Assembly (NCBI RefSeq): GCF_008477545.1
Contig: NZ_VORA01000001.1
Span: 1,240,001 to 1,304,000 of the forward strand
Reading direction: 5' to 3'
DNA: 64,000 nt
From: Roseibium aestuarii
GTDB taxonomy: Bacteria; Pseudomonadota; Alphaproteobacteria; Rhizobiales; Stappiaceae
In this document: positions 25,275-35,504 of the stretch, one piece after another
Layout: each line of letters opens with the position of its first letter
How positions within the stretch are numbered: position 1 is the first letter of the stretch
Translations under genes and position numbers: made by a program
Notes under the pieces: generated by a model
Databases searched by the model: none
What the model was told of the DNA's origin: nothing
What the model saw: the letters and a program-made list of their open reading frames with translations, nothing else

Positions 25275-25886
25275 TCAGGCGGCAACCTCGGTGCTTGCAG
25301 ACCGCTTGCGGCGACGGCCGACCAAGCCCAGGAGGCCGAGGCCACCGGCCATGAGCGGCAGAGCCGCCGGCACCGGGACGGACGACACGTTGATCTGTGC
25401 TGCCGTGAAGCTGTCGTTGCCGAAGATGATCCCATCAGCGAAGAAGGTCCCGGTGGCCGTGATTTCGAGGAAGCTCGAAACGATCCCGCCCAGATCGAGG
25501 AGCGCTGCGACGCCAGGGCCCCAGGTTGCGGAGCCGCCGTCCCAGGTCACGGTCAGGTCGTCGTTGCTATCCCAGCGTCCGAAAAGGATGGAATCCCAGC
25601 TTCTGTCGAAACCGAAATCAAACCTCAGGGTTTCGCTGCTGAGAATCGGATTGCCGTCGATCTGATCCGGCTGGGTGTCCGGTGCGCCGTACACACCCAG
25701 ACCGTCGCTGTTAAACGTCACCGAGCAGCCGACATTCAACAGGCCACCAGCAGCGCAACCCAGGCTGGGGCCCGAAGCGTTCGTTGCGCCGCCGGTATAG
25801 TCATAGGTGAAGGTTGCAGCCGACGCCGATCCGGCTCCAAGCGAAAGCATCACCGCAGACGCGGCGACGAGCGTTTTCAGGTTCAT
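25275..25886 (-). CDS. VPLPA-CTERM sorted secreted protein
   Basis: This 203-residue exported protein has a signal peptide (residues 1-23, MNLKTLVAASAVML then AGSASAA) and a C-terminal sorting tail: VPVPAALPLMAGGLGLLGLV followed by the basic stretch GRRRKR. This is the alphaproteobacterial VPLPA variant of PEP-CTERM, recognised by an exosortase and linked in many species with exopolysaccharide production. The middle, about 150 residues, is rich in Gly, Asp, Ser and Thr and looks beta-sheet-like with no recognised domain; two Cys near 63 and 73 may pair. The ATG at 25886 is chosen because the signal peptide starts there. No exosortase gene is in this window. Confidence 0.85.
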   Translation of the reverse strand: MNLKTLVAASAVMLSLGAGSASAATFTYDYTGGATNASGPSLGCAAGGLLNVGCSVTFNSDGLGVYGAPDTQPDQIDGNPILSSETLRFDFGFDRSWDSILFGRWDSNDDLTVTWDGGSATWGPGVAALLDLGGIVSSFLEITATGTFFADGIIFGNDSFTAAQINVSSVPVPAALPLMAGGLGLLGLVGRRRKRSASTEVAA

Positions 25887-26556
25887 GATGAAATACCTCA
25901 AGAATAGGGTAATAAATTTTAAACGGCGAGTGACTGATGTCATCGGCCGCTACTCAAACAACATGTTGAATCTCTGAATGAGCCATGAGGGTGAAAGAAT
26001 TTCTCTCATGGTCTCGTCAAGAGATGCACAAATATTTCTTGAGACTATTTACTAAAATACGAGATCATCCCAAGCAGCTTGACCTTAACTTCGCGTTAAG
26101 AATGTGTCAATGAGAGATCGGCTCCAGAGAAACGGAGAGATTGTTCAATGTGAATTAAGAATGTGCGTGTTGTCGGGAAGGTGTCGAGCGACGGGTGCCA
26201 TGGCCGGTTCCTCCGTGGTTGGTGTTCGGTGCAGGTCTTCACAGGGTTTAAAGTAAATAATACTGATTAGTCTGGTCACTGTCCGGGGAATTTGCCGAAT
26301 CAAATTGTTCGATGTCTGGAGACGCATGCAATGTTTCTTGGGGATCCAATCGGCTGAGGCAAGACGTTGACCTTTCTGAGCCCCTGGCCGGTCCGTTGTC
26401 TGACAAGAGCGCGCGGTTGCCGTCCTTCAGGGTCATGATGACCGGCCCCCTTGCGGCTCTCCCCAATAGGGTGGGGGCAATTTCCACAGGGGCGAAAAAG
26501 GCTCTTGCGCCGGTGGAGATGATCATTTAGATACCCCCTCACCAGCCGAGAGGCGC
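25887..26556. other. A+T-rich intergenic region with dyads, upstream of a VPLPA-CTERM gene
   Basis: This gap of 670 bases, between a minus-strand secreted-protein gene and the tRNA-Val, is markedly A+T-rich from about 25900 to 26160. It holds several short dyads: CCATGAG (25983-25989) with CTCATGG (26005-26011), GTCTC with GAGAC (26011-26045), and CTTAAC with GTTAAG (26084-26100). They lie 100-215 bases upstream of the secreted-protein start, suitable for operator sites. No convincing gene was found; short frames in 26145-26530 lack ribosome-binding sites. Confidence 0.4.
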
Positions 26557-26631
26557 GGGCGATTAGCTCAGCGGGAGAGCGTTCCGTTCACACCGGAAAG
26601 GTCACTGGTTCAATCCCAGTATCGCCCACCA
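26557..26631 (+). tRNA. tRNA-Val (anticodon CAC)
   Basis: This is a full 75-base cloverleaf including an encoded CCA. The acceptor stem GGGCGAT pairs perfectly with ATCGCCC, the D arm is AGCTCAGCGGGAGAGC, the anticodon stem TTCCG/CGGAA encloses TTCACAC with anticodon CAC at 26589-26591, and the T arm is ACTGG/CCAGT around TTCAATC. It stands alone between the two VPLPA-CTERM genes. I saw no duplicated 3' end nearby that would mark an integrated element. Confidence 0.96.
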
Positions 26632-26765
26632 TTCCCCCTATTCTAAAAATTCCCAAAACATTTCAACCTGTCAGGCGATTTGTGTCCGACGGGCGATTTG
26701 TCTTTTCATCGGTACACCCTGGTGCTTTGCGTGCGGGCTTGCCGGGAATGAACTGTCCCTGAAAA

Positions 26766-26796
26766 CGAAAAGGCCCCCGGATGCCGGGGGCCTCTT
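26766..26796 (-). terminator. Intrinsic terminator of the glycine-rich VPLPA-CTERM gene
   Basis: The inverted repeat AGGCCCCCGG / CCGGGGGCCT is followed on the minus strand by TTTT, about 40 bases after the stop codon of the minus-strand gene. Confidence 0.85.
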
Positions 26797-26834
26797 GAAT
26801 GATCTGGAAGCTGTGCGAGGCCTGTAGCCGATGC

Positions 26835-27476
26835 TCACGCCGCGCGGCGACGACGCAGACCGAGGAGGCCAAGGAGCGCCAGGCCGCCGGCCGCTAGCGG
26901 AAGGGCTGCGGGAACCGGGACGGTCGTCGGCGGCGTTACCGGAATGACCTGGGTCGACGGGCCGCCATTTCCGCCCGTTTCGCCATCGGGCGTGGAGCCG
27001 TCGCCTTCCGGTGGCAGGATAAGGGCGGTCGCGATCGGCGAACCCTGGCCGCCGCCACCGCCGCCACCAGCCGAACCGCCACCGCCGGCGGAGCCGCCAC
27101 CACCTGCGCCGCCACCGCCACCAGCCGACAGGCCGCCGCCACCGATCCGGGCGCCGGACCCGCCACGGCTGCCGCCGGAGCCTGACCGGCTGCCGCTGGC
27201 GAAGCCATTGCTCTGCTCGAAGGTCGAGCGGCCGATGGAGCCTTCGTCACCGGTCTGTTCGGTCGGGAAATAGGTGAGGCCATGGCGCACGCTGGTCAGC
27301 GTCACCGGACGGGTGCTGCGGCCGATCCAGGGCCAGTCGGCCGGATCGTTCTTCACTTCGAAATCGAAGGTTGCGGCTTCGGCTGTACGGGAGCCGAGTG
27401 CGCTCAGGCCGGCCAGGCCGACGAGGACGGTGACACTTGCGCAAAGAACAAGGCGCAGCGGGAAACGGGTGGTCAT
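26835..27476 (-). CDS. Glycine-rich VPLPA-CTERM secreted protein
   Basis: This 213-residue exported protein starts at an ATG that opens a signal peptide (MTTRFPLRLVL..., cleavage near AEAATF about residue 34). It then has a folded-looking segment (about 35-85), a low-complexity segment of Gly/Ser/Ala (about 90-150) with runs of Gly, and a sorting tail VPVPAALPLAAGGLALLG plus RRRR. The tail is nearly the same as in the other VPLPA protein 1 kb away, so both are probably handled by the same exosortase. The glycine-rich part suggests a flexible or adhesive surface protein. No enzymatic domain is visible. A terminator follows the gene. Confidence 0.82.
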   Translation of the reverse strand: MTTRFPLRLVLCASVTVLVGLAGLSALGSRTAEAATFDFEVKNDPADWPWIGRSTRPVTLTSVRHGLTYFPTEQTGDEGSIGRSTFEQSNGFASGSRSGSGGSRGGSGARIGGGGLSAGGGGGAGGGGSAGGGGSAGGGGGGGQGSPIATALILPPEGDGSTPDGETGGNGGPSTQVIPVTPPTTVPVPAALPLAAGGLALLGLLGLRRRRAA

Positions 27477-27876
27477 CTGCAGGACCTCAAAATGGCTCCC
27501 CTCGCGGGGATAACAGTAAATTATTTCTGAATTTATCCTCAACGCCTATCACCGAAGACGGTTCCCCTCAAATGACAAATGGAGTTCCTGGGCGGAAAAA
27601 TTAAAAATTGATTAACAAGCTCGGCAAATTTACCAAGGGTCCGGCAAGTCCAAGGAATGAAACGGCTTTTGCATGATTCGCCGCATGCGCCATTGCATGC
27701 ATTGAGGGTGTTCCCGGCCACCGTCCGGTGCCGCGAAGCCCGCCTCATAACGGTGATCTCGGGAGGCGCAGCGCCATCCGGTTCGCCGATCCCTGCGCAG
27801 GCACGGATCGGCGTGTTCGGGCAGGGAGGGCGCCGGTCAAACCTGCCTGCGCGTCTTCTGGCTCGGGGATCCGGGC
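27477..27876. other. Intergenic region between the glycine-rich protein and the MCP gene
   Basis: This gap of 400 bases lies between the start of the minus-strand glycine-rich gene and the stop of the minus-strand chemoreceptor. The 27540-27660 part is A+T-rich (runs of A around 27596-27610) and probably holds the promoter of the glycine-rich gene. No gene and no clear intrinsic terminator were seen. Confidence 0.35.
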
Positions 27877-29661
27877 TTACATCTTGTACGCCGTGCGGAA
27901 TCCGCCCCAGTGGCGTCCGGCCACCTCGATCGGCGCATCCACCTCGCGCATCCACACAACCTTGCCGCCGCCCATGTCGCGGGCATAGGTCTGGATCAGG
28001 AAGGGGCGGGTGTTGCGGCCGGCACTCAGTCCGGCGCGGTCATCGAAGATGCGCCGGTTGCGGCAGTTGGCGGCATTCCAGACCGGATCCCCCGGCTTCT
28101 GCGGGTGCGAGTAGATCCGGTTGTGGACGGGCAGATATCCGTTGCGATCCACGGCCACGCAGAAGGCAAGGGCCGGATCTTCCGCAAGGATCCCCTCCTG
28201 GATGGCGGGCAGCACGGCTTCGATCTGTCTCAGGTAAAGCGTCTCGAACTGCTGCGGATCCGTGCCGGGCAGGGGGCGGTAGCGGGTGTCGAACAGGTCG
28301 TCCTGCCGCAGCCGTCCCTTGGCGATCAGGTCCTCCATCGCGGCCGCAATCCGCTGTGCTCCGGTCTGGGCGCGGGCCACGAAGGCGTCGTGTTCGGCGC
28401 GAACCTGGGCGAGCTTCTGGCGCACGGCGCTGAGGAAGGGGCCGTCAGGGTCCACGAAGGCGCAATGGACGCCTGCGTCAGAATGCGCGACCACCCTTGC
28501 GCGCGTCGTGCCCAGCGTTCCGAGCGACAGGGTGATGGCGCTGCCCGGCGTGATGCCCGGTGTGACCGTGGCGGTGCTGCCGGAGGCGGGCGAGGCTCCG
28601 GGCTTCACCAGAACACCGCCCTCGGAGAGGTCGCGCGTCTCGATGGCGATGCGCCCGCCGGCGCCCGTCATCTCGCCGTTGAGGCGCAGGGGCAGCCGAT
28701 CATGGGCGCGCCGGTCGCCCACGGCGGTCTGACGGATCATCATGGTAAAGCGGCCACCGAGCCCGGCCGCCCGCTCGCCCATGCCGATGCTGGCCTGCGC
28801 GGCGTCCTGGGCCACATTCCGGGCCTGCTGGGTGCTTTCGGCGATCATGCGCGCTTGGGCAGAGACATCCTGCACGAAGCGCGCCGTCTGCTGGGCCCGG
28901 TCTCCGATGGACTGGGTGGTGCCGATCTGCTCGTGCACGGCAGCTTCCACAGCGGCAAAGCTCGGGCGGATCTGGCCGATCACGTCGATGACCCGGGTCA
29001 CGTTGTCGATGCTGTTGTCGGCGGAGGCCTGGAGTCTTGCGATATTGGCCGAAATCTCGTCCGTGGCGCTTTGGGTCTGCTGGGACAGCAGCTTCACCTC
29101 GCTGGCCACCACCGCAAAGCCCTTGCCTGCTTCGCCGGCGCGGGCGGCCTCGATCGTCGCGTTCAGCGCCAGGAGATTGGTCTGCTTGGCCACGTCGGAG
29201 ATGAGGCGCACCACATTGGCGATGGATTCGATGGCCGATTGCAGGTCCAGGACGCCGGCATTGGCTTCGTCAGCCAGTCCGCGTGCCTGCTCGACCAGAT
29301 CATTCGAGGTGGTGATCTGCTGGCCGATTTCGCTGCTGGCCGCTGAAAGTTCGTTGATCGAATGGGCCAGCTCGCTGGCGTTGCTTGCCGCTTCCCCGGA
29401 CTGGCTGTCCAGCACAGCGCTCGCCGTCTCCACCTGGGCCAGCATCTCGCCCTGGCTCTGGATGCGCGCCGTCACCGCCTGGGCGGCCTCCTGCATGGAG
29501 CTTGCGGCGACCTGAAGATCCCCCTCGATGGCATCGAGCGTATGGGTCAGGGCCTGTCGGCTCTCCCGGCTGTCCGCGTCGGGAGACGGTGCCGCAACGG
29601 TGCCCGGCAAATCTTGCGCCTCAGGTGTATCCGTTTGTTTCTTCGAAAGAAAAAAGCCCAT
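27877..29661 (-). CDS. Soluble methyl-accepting chemotaxis protein with PilZ domain
   Basis: This 594-residue chemoreceptor-like protein has no transmembrane segment or signal peptide. Residues about 40-300 form the coiled-coil signalling domain with the conserved hairpin tip [20 protein letters not shown] (158-177). A PilZ domain follows (about 316-405) with both c-di-GMP-binding motifs: RAHDR (318-322, RxxxR) and DLSEGG (344-349, DxSxxG). The C-terminal part (about 430-594) contains [15 protein letters not shown] and [12 protein letters not shown], a sensor-like tail seen in other MCPs. It should link c-di-GMP level to motility from the cytoplasm; the mechanism is inferred. The ATG is chosen at MGFFLSKK. 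No che genes are nearby. Confidence 0.87.
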   Translation of the reverse strand: MGFFLSKKQTDTPEAQDLPGTVAAPSPDADSRESRQALTHTLDAIEGDLQVAASSMQEAAQAVTARIQSQGEMLAQVETASAVLDSQSGEAASNASELAHSINELSAASSEIGQQITTSNDLVEQARGLADEANAGVLDLQSAIESIANVVRLISDVAKQTNLLALNATIEAARAGEAGKGFAVVASEVKLLSQQTQSATDEISANIARLQASADNSIDNVTRVIDVIGQIRPSFAAVEAAVHEQIGTTQSIGDRAQQTARFVQDVSAQARMIAESTQQARNVAQDAAQASIGMGERAAGLGGRFTMMIRQTAVGDRRAHDRLPLRLNGEMTGAGGRIAIETRDLSEGGVLVKPGASPASGSTATVTPGITPGSAITLSLGTLGTTRARVVAHSDAGVHCAFVDPDGPFLSAVRQKLAQVRAEHDAFVARAQTGAQRIAAAMEDLIAKGRLRQDDLFDTRYRPLPGTDPQQFETLYLRQIEAVLPAIQEGILAEDPALAFCVAVDRNGYLPVHNRIYSHPQKPGDPVWNAANCRNRRIFDDRAGLSAGRNTRPFLIQTYARDMGGGKVVWMREVDAPIEVAGRHWGGFRTAYKM

Positions 29662-30174
29662 GCGTTCCTCGGTGAAGCATCTTGTGAGATGATATTTTGA
29701 GGCAACTCTAAGACGAAATACTCGCCAAGGGGTTAAGACTGTAATTATTGCCAATTCGTCTTAAGGTGATGTCCTCATGTGATATGGTAATTTTTGCGCT
29801 GATGTTTTGACTTACGTTGCGGCGCAGCATCGACGTGTCTGTCTTTGTGGGGCCTGCCGGGGCGCGAAAACTTTTTGCGGTGCCGCACCGACAAGGCGGG
29901 GCGGTGTGGCCGCAGGCCTATCCCCAGTCTGCTGGGGGGTGAGGGGCGCTGCTGGGCGGCTTTGGCCTTTGCCCGTGCCGTCAGCCATGCTAAGCAGCCA
30001 TCTGACCTGCGGGATTGCGGAAATTCGCCAGTCGGAGTTCCATCGCCCGTCAGGGACTTTGTGCCCGCTTCGGGGGTCGGCAGCGCCTTGCCGGAACCCG
30101 GTTGGCACGAAGCGACGAAGATGACGACATGCTGGTCGATAAGCAAGAACAAGAGCCGGAACAGAGCTGGGATC
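29662..30174. other. Divergent intergenic region between the MCP gene and rpiA
   Basis: This gap of 513 bases lies between divergent genes. The first 140 bases next to the MCP gene are A+T-rich and probably promoter-bearing. Open frames run through the rest on both strands, one of them with a hydrophobic start antisense to the rpiA leader, but none has a ribosome-binding site or family resemblance, so none is called. Confidence 0.35.
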
Positions 30175-30870
30175 ATGAGTGAAGACATGAAGCGCCTCGC
30201 CGCCGAACGGGCGGTTGCGGATGTGACCTCGGGCATGAAGCTGGGCATCGGGACAGGGTCCACGGCCGAGCATTTCGTGCGCGCCCTGGGAGCCCGCGTC
30301 CGCGAGGGGCTTCAGGTCATAGGCGTGCCCACCTCCGAGCGCACCCGGGCGCTGGCGGAAGCCGAGGGCATTCCGCTGACGACCCTTGAAGAGACCCCGG
30401 CACTCGACCTGACCGTGGACGGGGCCGACGAGATCGATCCCGCACTCAGCCTGATCAAGGGCGGCGGCGGGGCCCATCTTCGCGAGAAGATCGTGGCTGC
30501 AGCTTCCACCCGCATGATCGTCATTGCCGACAGCAGCAAATGCGTTGAAACACTGGGCAAGTTCCCGCTCCCCATCGAGGTGGTTCCCTTCGGCCTCGGC
30601 GCCACCCGCATCGCCATCGGCAAGGTTTTTGCCGACCTCGGTTTGTCTGGGGATTTGCGCATGCGCGGCGGGGCCGAACATCCTTTTGTCACAGATGGCG
30701 GACATTACATCCTCGATGCACACCTTGGAGCGATCCCGGACCCGCAGGCGCTTGCCGCGGCCCTGGTCGCCGTGCCGGGCGTGGTCGAGCATGGCCTGTT
30801 CATCGGCCTGGCCGCTAAGGCCTATGTGGCCGGTCCGGATGGCGTTTTCGAGATGACCGCCCGAGCCTGA
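30175..30870 (+). CDS. rpiA: Ribose-5-phosphate isomerase A
   Basis: This 231-residue enzyme interconverts ribose 5-phosphate and ribulose 5-phosphate in the pentose phosphate pathway. The marks are [11 protein letters not shown] (phosphate loop), the catalytic DGADEID, and [11 protein letters not shown] near residues 98-108. The length is standard. The ATG at 30175 ([11 protein letters not shown]) is preferred; the ATG at 30187 is the alternative. It is followed by a terminator and then a DUF2059 gene and gor, an order I recall from other Rhizobiales. Confidence 0.94.
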   Translation: MSEDMKRLAAERAVADVTSGMKLGIGTGSTAEHFVRALGARVREGLQVIGVPTSERTRALAEAEGIPLTTLEETPALDLTVDGADEIDPALSLIKGGGGAHLREKIVAAASTRMIVIADSSKCVETLGKFPLPIEVVPFGLGATRIAIGKVFADLGLSGDLRMRGGAEHPFVTDGGHYILDAHLGAIPDPQALAAALVAVPGVVEHGLFIGLAAKAYVAGPDGVFEMTARA

Positions 30871-30880
30871 AGTTAAGTCG

Positions 30881-30907
30881 AAAGGTCCGCCGACGGTGGG
30901 CCTTTTT
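30881..30907 (+). terminator. Intrinsic terminator of rpiA
   Basis: GGTCCGCC pairs with GGTGGGCC (eight pairs, two G-U) around a GAC loop and is followed by TTTTT. It ends directly before the ribosome-binding site of the next gene, so some read-through would express that gene. Confidence 0.75.
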
Positions 30908-30920
30908 GAGGAGTTTGAGA

Positions 30921-31439
30921 ATGAAACTGACGTCGATTTTTTCCTCCGGAGCGGTTGTCGCGGCGACCCTTTTCCTCGCGGCCCTGCAGCCGGTTCAGGC
31001 TCAGGACGGCGAATTTTCCGCCAGCCACATCGAGGCTGCCCGCAAGGTGGTGACCGCCACCAAGGCCATGGGCGCCTTTGACGACATCCTGCCGGTTCTG
31101 GCCGAGCAGACCCGCACCCTCTTCGTTCAGGCCGATCCGGCCCGGACCCAGGAAATCGTGGACGTCACGTCCGAGGCTGCGCTGAAGCTGGCCGCACGCC
31201 GCAGCGAGCTCAACAACACCATCTACCAGATCTGGGCGCGCCGCTTCTCCGAAGAGGAGCTGAAGGAGCTCGCCGCCTTCTATGAAAGCCCGCTGGGCTC
31301 CAAGCTTGCCGACAACGGCCCGACCATCACCGCCCTGGCGATCGGTGCGGCCCGCGAGTGGCAGAACCAGATGTCCACCGAGCTGGTAGCCCTGGTGCGT
31401 GAGGAGCTGGACAAGCGCTCCGCCGCTGCTGCCCAGTAA
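30921..31439 (+). CDS. DUF2059-domain periplasmic protein
   Basis: This 172-residue exported protein has a signal peptide of about 25 residues (MKLTSIFSSG..., VQAQD cleavage region) and an alpha-helical DUF2059 domain. The hallmark is the stretch around RRFSEEELKELAAFYESPLG (residues about 110-129), where the tyrosine, serine and proline are conserved in the family. The ATG has TGAGGAG eight bases upstream. The family is periplasmic and widespread in alphaproteobacteria; its biochemical role is not known to me. It lies between rpiA and gor, with its own terminator after it. Confidence 0.85.
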   Translation: MKLTSIFSSGAVVAATLFLAALQPVQAQDGEFSASHIEAARKVVTATKAMGAFDDILPVLAEQTRTLFVQADPARTQEIVDVTSEAALKLAARRSELNNTIYQIWARRFSEEELKELAAFYESPLGSKLADNGPTITALAIGAAREWQNQMSTELVALVREELDKRSAAAAQ

Positions 31440-31474
31440 GACCGGGCGCGATCAGCGCAAGGGCGAAATGATCA

Positions 31475-31509
31475 CGGCCTGCCCGTCAACCTTGCGGGCA
31501 GGCCGTTTC
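31475..31509 (+). terminator. Intrinsic terminator after the DUF2059 gene
   Basis: CGGCCTGCCCG / CGGGCAGGCCG form an 11-pair stem with a short loop, followed by TTTCT. Confidence 0.75.
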
Positions 31510-31628
31510 TCTGTCGGGGGGATCACGAAGCCGGGAGCCCCCTTGCAGGCGGCCCGGGGTGCCCCGACATGGGAGGGCGAGCCGCCGGTCAGGTGATGCA
31601 AGACGAGTTTCGGAAGATGGAGAGCGCG

Positions 31629-33008
<1,380 letters not shown>

Positions 33009-33036
33009 GCGCTCCGGCACTTCTGACCTGCAAGAC

Positions 33037-33067
33037 AAGGCGGCGGACCGGTGTCCGTCGCCTTTTC
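33037..33067 (+). terminator. Intrinsic terminator of gor
   Basis: AAGGCGGCGGAC pairs with GTCCGTCGCCTT (12 pairs, one G-U) around CGGT, followed by TTTTC. Confidence 0.85.
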
Positions 33068-33282
33068 TTGTGCCCAGTCTCACCTGTGTCATCAACTCTG
33101 TCTTTGGGCCTTCACGATGCCCTTCCACGCCAGTGTTCGTCTTGCCATGGCTTGACCATGGCATCCATGCCGTGAAGTAGCGCCACACAGCAGCGCCGCG
33201 TTTGCCGAAGCGTCACGGCAAGGATTGCCGGATCAAGTCCGGCAAGGACGACGGAGAGCGTGCTCTCGAAGCAGCCCCCCTT

Positions 33283-33401
33283 GCTCCGCGCCGTCCCGGC
33301 CCTGAGCCGGGACCAACCCTGCTTCCGAATATCCATGGGCGCGTTGGGTGCGAGGTCCCGGATCTCCGCTTGCGCTGCGTCCGGGACGGCGGAGAGGTCG
33401 G
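33283..33401. repeat. Dispersed intergenic repeat, copy A
   Basis: This unit of about 119 bases recurs at 62353-62470 in the same orientation and is about 90% identical by eye. It contains two hairpins: GTCCCGGC / GCCGGGAC near its start and GTCCCGGA / TCCGGGAC near its end. It lies outside genes in both places, as expected of a REP/BIME-like element. Confidence 0.8.
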
Positions 33402-33492
33402 TGCAGTATAGCTCTTTGGCCCTCCGATCCCGGGTCGCGCGATCGCTCGCCCGGGCGGACGCATCTTGGGATGCTCATGTGTCGGCAGGTTC

Positions 33493-33525
33493 AGGCGGCG
33501 GACGGGTGTCCGTCGCCTTCTCTGT
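33493..33525. repeat. Second copy of the gor terminator hairpin
   Basis: GGCGGCGGAC / GTCCGTCGCC repeats the gor terminator stem with almost the same flanks, 456 bases downstream, but its T-run is broken (TTCTC). Confidence 0.6.
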
Positions 33526-33556
33526 TTCAGTGTCACGCGGGGGGAACTGAAAGGGC

Positions 33557-35113
33557 TCAGACGGCGGGCGCGGCGCTGGCGGGACGCGAGCTCTGGGCCT
33601 TGTTGTATTTTTCCATCTCGGCCCGCTGGGCGGCGGCATCATTTTCCCCGGCCGGATCCGCGAAGGCCATGCGCCCGCGGCCGGCATTCTTCGCCTTGTA
33701 GAGCGCGCCGTCGGCGGCAGCCTGCACCTCTTCCGGGGTCAGGCCGTTGTCGGGGGCAATGGCGATGCCGATGCTGATGCCGACCTCAGCCAGTTCTCCG
33801 TCGCCGATGTCGATCGGCAGGGGCACCGCATCGAGAAGACGGCCGGCCAGCTTTTGCAGGGCGATGCGGTCGGTCAGGTCGTTGAGGATGATCACGAACT
33901 CATCCCCGCCGACCCGGCAGGCGAGACCCGCATCGCCGACGACGGTCTTCAGGCGCGCGGCTACTTCGCGGATCACCGCATCACCGGCGGCGTGGCCATG
34001 GGTGTCGTTGACGGCCTTGAACCGGTCCAGGTCGCAATGCATGAGCGCGAAGGGCCGGTACGACAAGGTGTTCACCGCCTCCGCCAGGGTGCGGTTGAAA
34101 TGCAGGCGGTTGGCGAGTCCGGAGAGCGTGTCGTGGAGGGCGAGGAAGCGATTCTGATGCTCGCTCGCCTGCAGCGACGCGGTCAGGCGCCCGATCCGCC
34201 AGGCAATCGCGAAGGCCATGATGGCGAGCGCGATGCTGAGCGCCAGGATCACCGGAATGACCGTGTGCCAGATGGGGGCTGCCACGGGCAGCTTACCCCA
34301 GATGAAATAGCCGATGATCTCGCCCTGGAGGCTTTCGAGCGGATAGCTGATCTCGTCATTGTCTGCGCTCGGCTCGAACTGGAAGCGCATGTCTTCGAAG
34401 CGGATCTGCGAGTTCAGGCCGTTGACGAAATCCTGATCGATGAAATGGGCGGAAATCAGCAGCGTGGCTTCGTCACGGGGCAGGGCGACCCGTTCCTGAT
34501 CGGGAATGATCGGAATGACGCTGACCAGCGCGGGCTTGTCCTCCAGCACCACGAAGCCCGAGGCCGCGATATCCTTCATGTCCAGTTCCTGCAGGGAGGA
34601 GTAGCTGAAGCCCCTGGGCACCCGCGTTCGCTTCAGCTTGAAGACATCGCGGGCCTGCTGCACCAGCGGCGAATATTCCGGCGTGTCTGACAGGGGGCGC
34701 AGCACGATGTGGGTGTAGTCCTGGAAGGTCTCGGCCAGCACCACATTCTGGGCGTTCACGATCAGGTTGCGGTCGTGGCCAAAGTCAGTCCACAGGCTCT
34801 TGAGTTCCTGTCGGACGAAGTCGTGGTCGAAGTCGATCACGATCTTCTCCACAGCCTCGTCCCAGCGGGCGAGCGGCAGCTGCTCGCGGGCTATCAGCAG
34901 GCTTCGGTCGCGCAGGGTGTTCTCGAAGAGCATTCCCGCATTACGGTCAGCTTCTCCCTCCGAGGCGCGGGTGGCGACATAGCCGACGAAGACCAGGGAT
35001 ACGGCGCTCACGAAAATGAGGAGGCCGGCCAGCAGAAAGGCCAGACGGGAGATGCGATGCTTCTGTTCCCGTGAAATGCGGTCGCTGTAGCGCCGTGCCG
35101 TCCTCTCGCCCAC
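33557..35113 (-). CDS. Membrane diguanylate cyclase with periplasmic CHASE4-like sensor
   Basis: This 518-residue protein has two membrane segments (about 24-46 and 283-305) enclosing a periplasmic domain that resembles CHASE4 (RWDEAVEKI, DFVRQELKSLW). A cytoplasmic GGDEF domain follows (about 325-480), with RVGGDEFVIIL at 401-411 and DLDRFKAVND at 361-370. The GGDEF active site is intact, so it should make c-di-GMP from GTP. The inhibitory RxxD site five residues before GGDEF is absent. The start is a GTG with AAGGGGG upstream. A second protein of the same build lies 1 kb away. Confidence 0.88.
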   Translation of the reverse strand: MGERTARRYSDRISREQKHRISRLAFLLAGLLIFVSAVSLVFVGYVATRASEGEADRNAGMLFENTLRDRSLLIAREQLPLARWDEAVEKIVIDFDHDFVRQELKSLWTDFGHDRNLIVNAQNVVLAETFQDYTHIVLRPLSDTPEYSPLVQQARDVFKLKRTRVPRGFSYSSLQELDMKDIAASGFVVLEDKPALVSVIPIIPDQERVALPRDEATLLISAHFIDQDFVNGLNSQIRFEDMRFQFEPSADNDEISYPLESLQGEIIGYFIWGKLPVAAPIWHTVIPVILALSIALAIMAFAIAWRIGRLTASLQASEHQNRFLALHDTLSGLANRLHFNRTLAEAVNTLSYRPFALMHCDLDRFKAVNDTHGHAAGDAVIREVAARLKTVVGDAGLACRVGGDEFVIILNDLTDRIALQKLAGRLLDAVPLPIDIGDGELAEVGISIGIAIAPDNGLTPEEVQAAADGALYKAKNAGRGRMAFADPAGENDAAAQRAEMEKYNKAQSSRPASAAPAV

Positions 35114-35504
35114 GCTTTCTTTTCCCCCTTTGTCTTTATCGTATCGGCGACATCTAGCCCGAAAGCCTTAATGACCCGTCTTTTTGACTTGTGAAACTCT
35201 GCAATATCGACGGATTCATTTCCGGTCATTACGGGGTTTTGCTTACCTCTGCCCTGCTGGACGGTGGAAAGCTTGCTCTCTGCTCGCAAGAACCTGCTGG
35301 GCAACCTCTGCGCGCGTGAGGACGGTCGCCGGTCGCGGGGGCTTTACCCGGTGGGGATCCCGGAGTAAATCGGCAGGGATCGGAGACTGTCCGGCTCCGT
35401 CTCACCCCGGAGACGAAGGCCTTGGGCCCGATATCTCCCGCATTTGCCCGCCAGACGCCGATGCGGCGTTTCCCCGACGGGTTCATTCACCTGAAGGCCT
35501 GTAC
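35114..35504. other. Divergent intergenic region between a GGDEF gene and the GGCT gene
   Basis: This gap of 391 bases separates divergent genes and must hold both promoters. The 35114-35240 part is A+T-richer than the rest. No gene, hairpin with T-run or clear promoter boxes were identified. Confidence 0.35.

Larger units (their letters stand above)
33009..33556. other. Non-coding stretch with hairpins and a dispersed repeat
   Basis: This gap of 548 bases between convergent gor and a GGDEF gene carries no credible gene. It opens with the gor terminator and ends with a near copy of that hairpin, and holds one copy of a dispersed repeat that recurs at 62.35 kb. A short hairpin unit around 33230-33258 also has a relative near 62.11 kb. 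Confidence 0.6.

Noticed and set aside
26145..26530. Short frames before the tRNA
   Set aside because: No ribosome-binding site and unlikely composition; treated as leader or spacer DNA.
26557..26631. tRNA-Val as attachment site of an integrated island
   Set aside because: No integrase, no repeated tRNA 3' end and no composition change were seen on either side.
29775..30263. Minus-strand frame with a hydrophobic start, opposite the rpiA leader
   Set aside because: The leader-like part overlaps the rpiA start on the other strand, the rest is low-complexity, and there is no Shine-Dalgarno.
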